From contig JAIXRW010000030.1 of assembly GCA_027484985.1 (NCBI GenBank), positions 1-43,617 of the forward strand: 43,617 nucleotides of DNA. The letters run 5' to 3'. The notes under the pieces are model-generated. The model made no database searches. It saw only the letters and a program-made list of their open reading frames with translations, and was not told the origin of the DNA. Each line of letters begins with the position of its first letter. Position 1 is the stretch's first letter. Source of the DNA: Rhodobacter sp. GTDB lineage: Bacteria > Pseudomonadota > Alphaproteobacteria > Rhodobacterales > Rhodobacteraceae. A program made the translations under genes and the position numbers. Of the stretch, positions 42,277 to 43,617 are shown piece after piece.

Positions 42277-43209
42277 ATGAGTGATGGCTTCTTCTTCAAG
42301 ATTCTATCGCATAATGATACGGGAAAAGCTGCGGGCCACCAAGGTGGAATTGTCATACCCAAAGATCTTGCAGTTTTTTTCCCGCCAGTTACCAAAGGGG
42401 CTGGCCCTACCTACGATGTGCGGCTAACTGCCCGACTTTATGTTGATGGCCGTTATCTCGGAACTGTTCAAACGAGATATCAACATCAGACTTGGGGCGG
42501 AACAAGATCACCTGAACGTCGGCTGACGGATAATCTTGGACCACTTCGAAAAGTTGCTTCCGAAGGTGATATTCTCTTGTTTCGGAAGAATCTTGATGAA
42601 GACTCAGAGATTGAGTTGTTGTTGGTGACAAAATCGTCACCCGAGTACACTGCAGTTCTTAGACTGACGGCTTCAAACCGTTGGGGTATTCTGGATAAGT
42701 CAAATCCACCATTGAAACAGGAAGAACTTGAACTTGCAGACCGTGACCAGGAAGCACTGCTATCAGCGCCTGCGACAGTTTTTTCCGTTTTCCGACGGTT
42801 TGATATTTCTTCGGTCAAGCGGCGGGCTAGAGATCGTGCGTTTCGTCGGAAGGTTGTAGAGAGTTATGGCGGAAAGTGTGCGTTCACCGCGAGGCGCTTT
42901 GAAGTGCCTCATATCGGGCAATTGGGACTGGATGCCGCACATATTGTTCCCGTGAATTCAGGAGGCAGTGATGATCCGGCAAATGGCCTTGCGCTTACAA
43001 AAGACATTCATTGGGCATTTGATCGTGGAATGCTTGGTGTTCACGCAAGCAGGCGTGTTTCGGTGCCAAAATCTGTGCAGGTTCTGGCGGGCAACGAATT
43101 TTTGCGAGACCTTCATGGATTGCAGATCATAGAAGCCGCAAGTAACAGGTTGCAGGCATTGGACGAAGCCTTTGAGTGGCATAGAGAGAATGTCTTGTTG
43201 AAAGAATAA
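42277..43209 (+). CDS. Restriction endonuclease-like protein: EcoRII-type N-terminal domain fused to HNH nuclease
   Basis: A 310-residue protein encoded 17 bases after the methyltransferase. Residues about 8-130 resemble the N-terminal effector-binding domain of EcoRII: LSHNDTGKAAGHQGGIVIPK, then GTRSPERRLTDNLGPLRK and GDILLFRK. Residues about 185-260 form an HNH domain of the HNH_2 type: YGGKCAFT, LDAAHIVPVNSGGSDDPANG and DIHWAFDRGMLGV, with likely catalytic His222, Asn236 and His245. EcoRII itself carries a PD-(D/E)XK domain at this place, so the nuclease half has been exchanged. It is presumably the restriction partner of the methyltransferase, cleaving DNA that lacks the methyl mark. The recognition site is unknown; CCWGG-like is only a guess. 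Same low-GC composition as its partner. Confidence 0.8.
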   Translation: MSDGFFFKILSHNDTGKAAGHQGGIVIPKDLAVFFPPVTKGAGPTYDVRLTARLYVDGRYLGTVQTRYQHQTWGGTRSPERRLTDNLGPLRKVASEGDILLFRKNLDEDSEIELLLVTKSSPEYTAVLRLTASNRWGILDKSNPPLKQEELELADRDQEALLSAPATVFSVFRRFDISSVKRRARDRAFRRKVVESYGGKCAFTARRFEVPHIGQLGLDAAHIVPVNSGGSDDPANGLALTKDIHWAFDRGMLGVHASRRVSVPKSVQVLAGNEFLRDLHGLQIIEAASNRLQALDEAFEWHRENVLLKE

Positions 43210-43211
43210 AA

Positions 43212-43231
43212 GCCGGCCCTCTCGGGCCGGC
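43212..43231 (-). terminator. Intrinsic terminator of ilvC (also ends the restriction genes)
   Basis: GCCGGCCC (43212-43219) pairs with GGGCCGGC (43224-43231). Read on the minus strand the loop is GAGA (GNRA) and the stem is followed by TTTTATT, an intrinsic terminator for ilvC. On the plus strand it is followed by CTCTCTCTTTCC and may also stop the restriction gene transcript that ends two bases before. Confidence 0.8.
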
Positions 43232-43260
43232 CTCTCTCTTTCCTACCCTGACCGGACCGG

Positions 43261-43617
<357 letters not shown>

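Overview
The window is a 43.6 kb piece of chromosome from a GC-rich alphaproteobacterium, most likely a member of the Rhodobacteraceae (Rhodobacter/Gemmobacter/Tabrizicola-like). The grounds are the strong GC bias at third codon positions, the alphaproteobacterial SspB ending in VVSLDKFRKS, the glyQ-small gene-glyS arrangement, a folB-folP-glmM cluster, a SAM-II type leader before metZ, and recurrent GC-rich intergenic palindromes. No rRNA, tRNA, CRISPR array or insertion sequence was found. The assignment rests on gene content and style, not on a search.

Layout. 1-4.3 kb: end of a TylF-like methyltransferase, sspB, chrA, and the mtaP-apt pair, which turns methylthioadenosine into adenine and then AMP. 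4.4-7.3 kb: a DMSP-lyase-like cupin, a flavin reductase, a GNAT acetyltransferase and an EcsC-family protein. 7.4-11.1 kb: ptsP (nitrogen PTS enzyme I), then a glutathione S-transferase divergent from a marR gene, with three copies of a 12-bp palindrome between them. 11.2-17.8 kb: lysC, a membrane glycosyltransferase, purD, a 0.7 kb non-coding stretch holding a duplicated structured element, and xseA. 17.9-22.4 kb: a secreted protein coupled to an AlkB-like hydroxylase, the overlapping ftsY-EamA transporter-yciB operon, and cspA. 22.5-28.1 kb: a second glutathione transferase, a YidB-like protein, metZ behind a SAM-II-like riboswitch and terminator, folE2 and trkH.

28.2-33.6 kb: a secreted SPOR/peptidoglycan-binding protein with a decayed trypsin-like domain, then glyQ, a small membrane protein and glyS in one operon. 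33.8-41 kb: a divergent PPDK-family enzyme, a SleB/CwlJ-type cell wall hydrolase, folB (with a long unexplained C-terminal extension), folP, glmM and a 55-residue protein. 41.2-43.2 kb: an AT-richer insert with a cytosine-C5 DNA methyltransferase followed 17 bp later by a protein joining an EcoRII-like N-terminal domain to an HNH nuclease, apparently a type II restriction-modification system of unusual architecture. 43.2-43.6 kb: the 3' part of ilvC.

Themes. Methionine/SAM metabolism appears three times (SAM-sensing metZ leader, mtaP, apt), folate synthesis three times (folE2, folB, folP), and purine supply twice (purD, apt). Most operons are joined by 4-bp stop/start overlaps. At least six gene boundaries carry copies of one palindromic repeat family whose GC-rich hairpins probably serve as terminators. 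The most novel-looking item is the EcoRII-N/HNH restriction protein with its methyltransferase.
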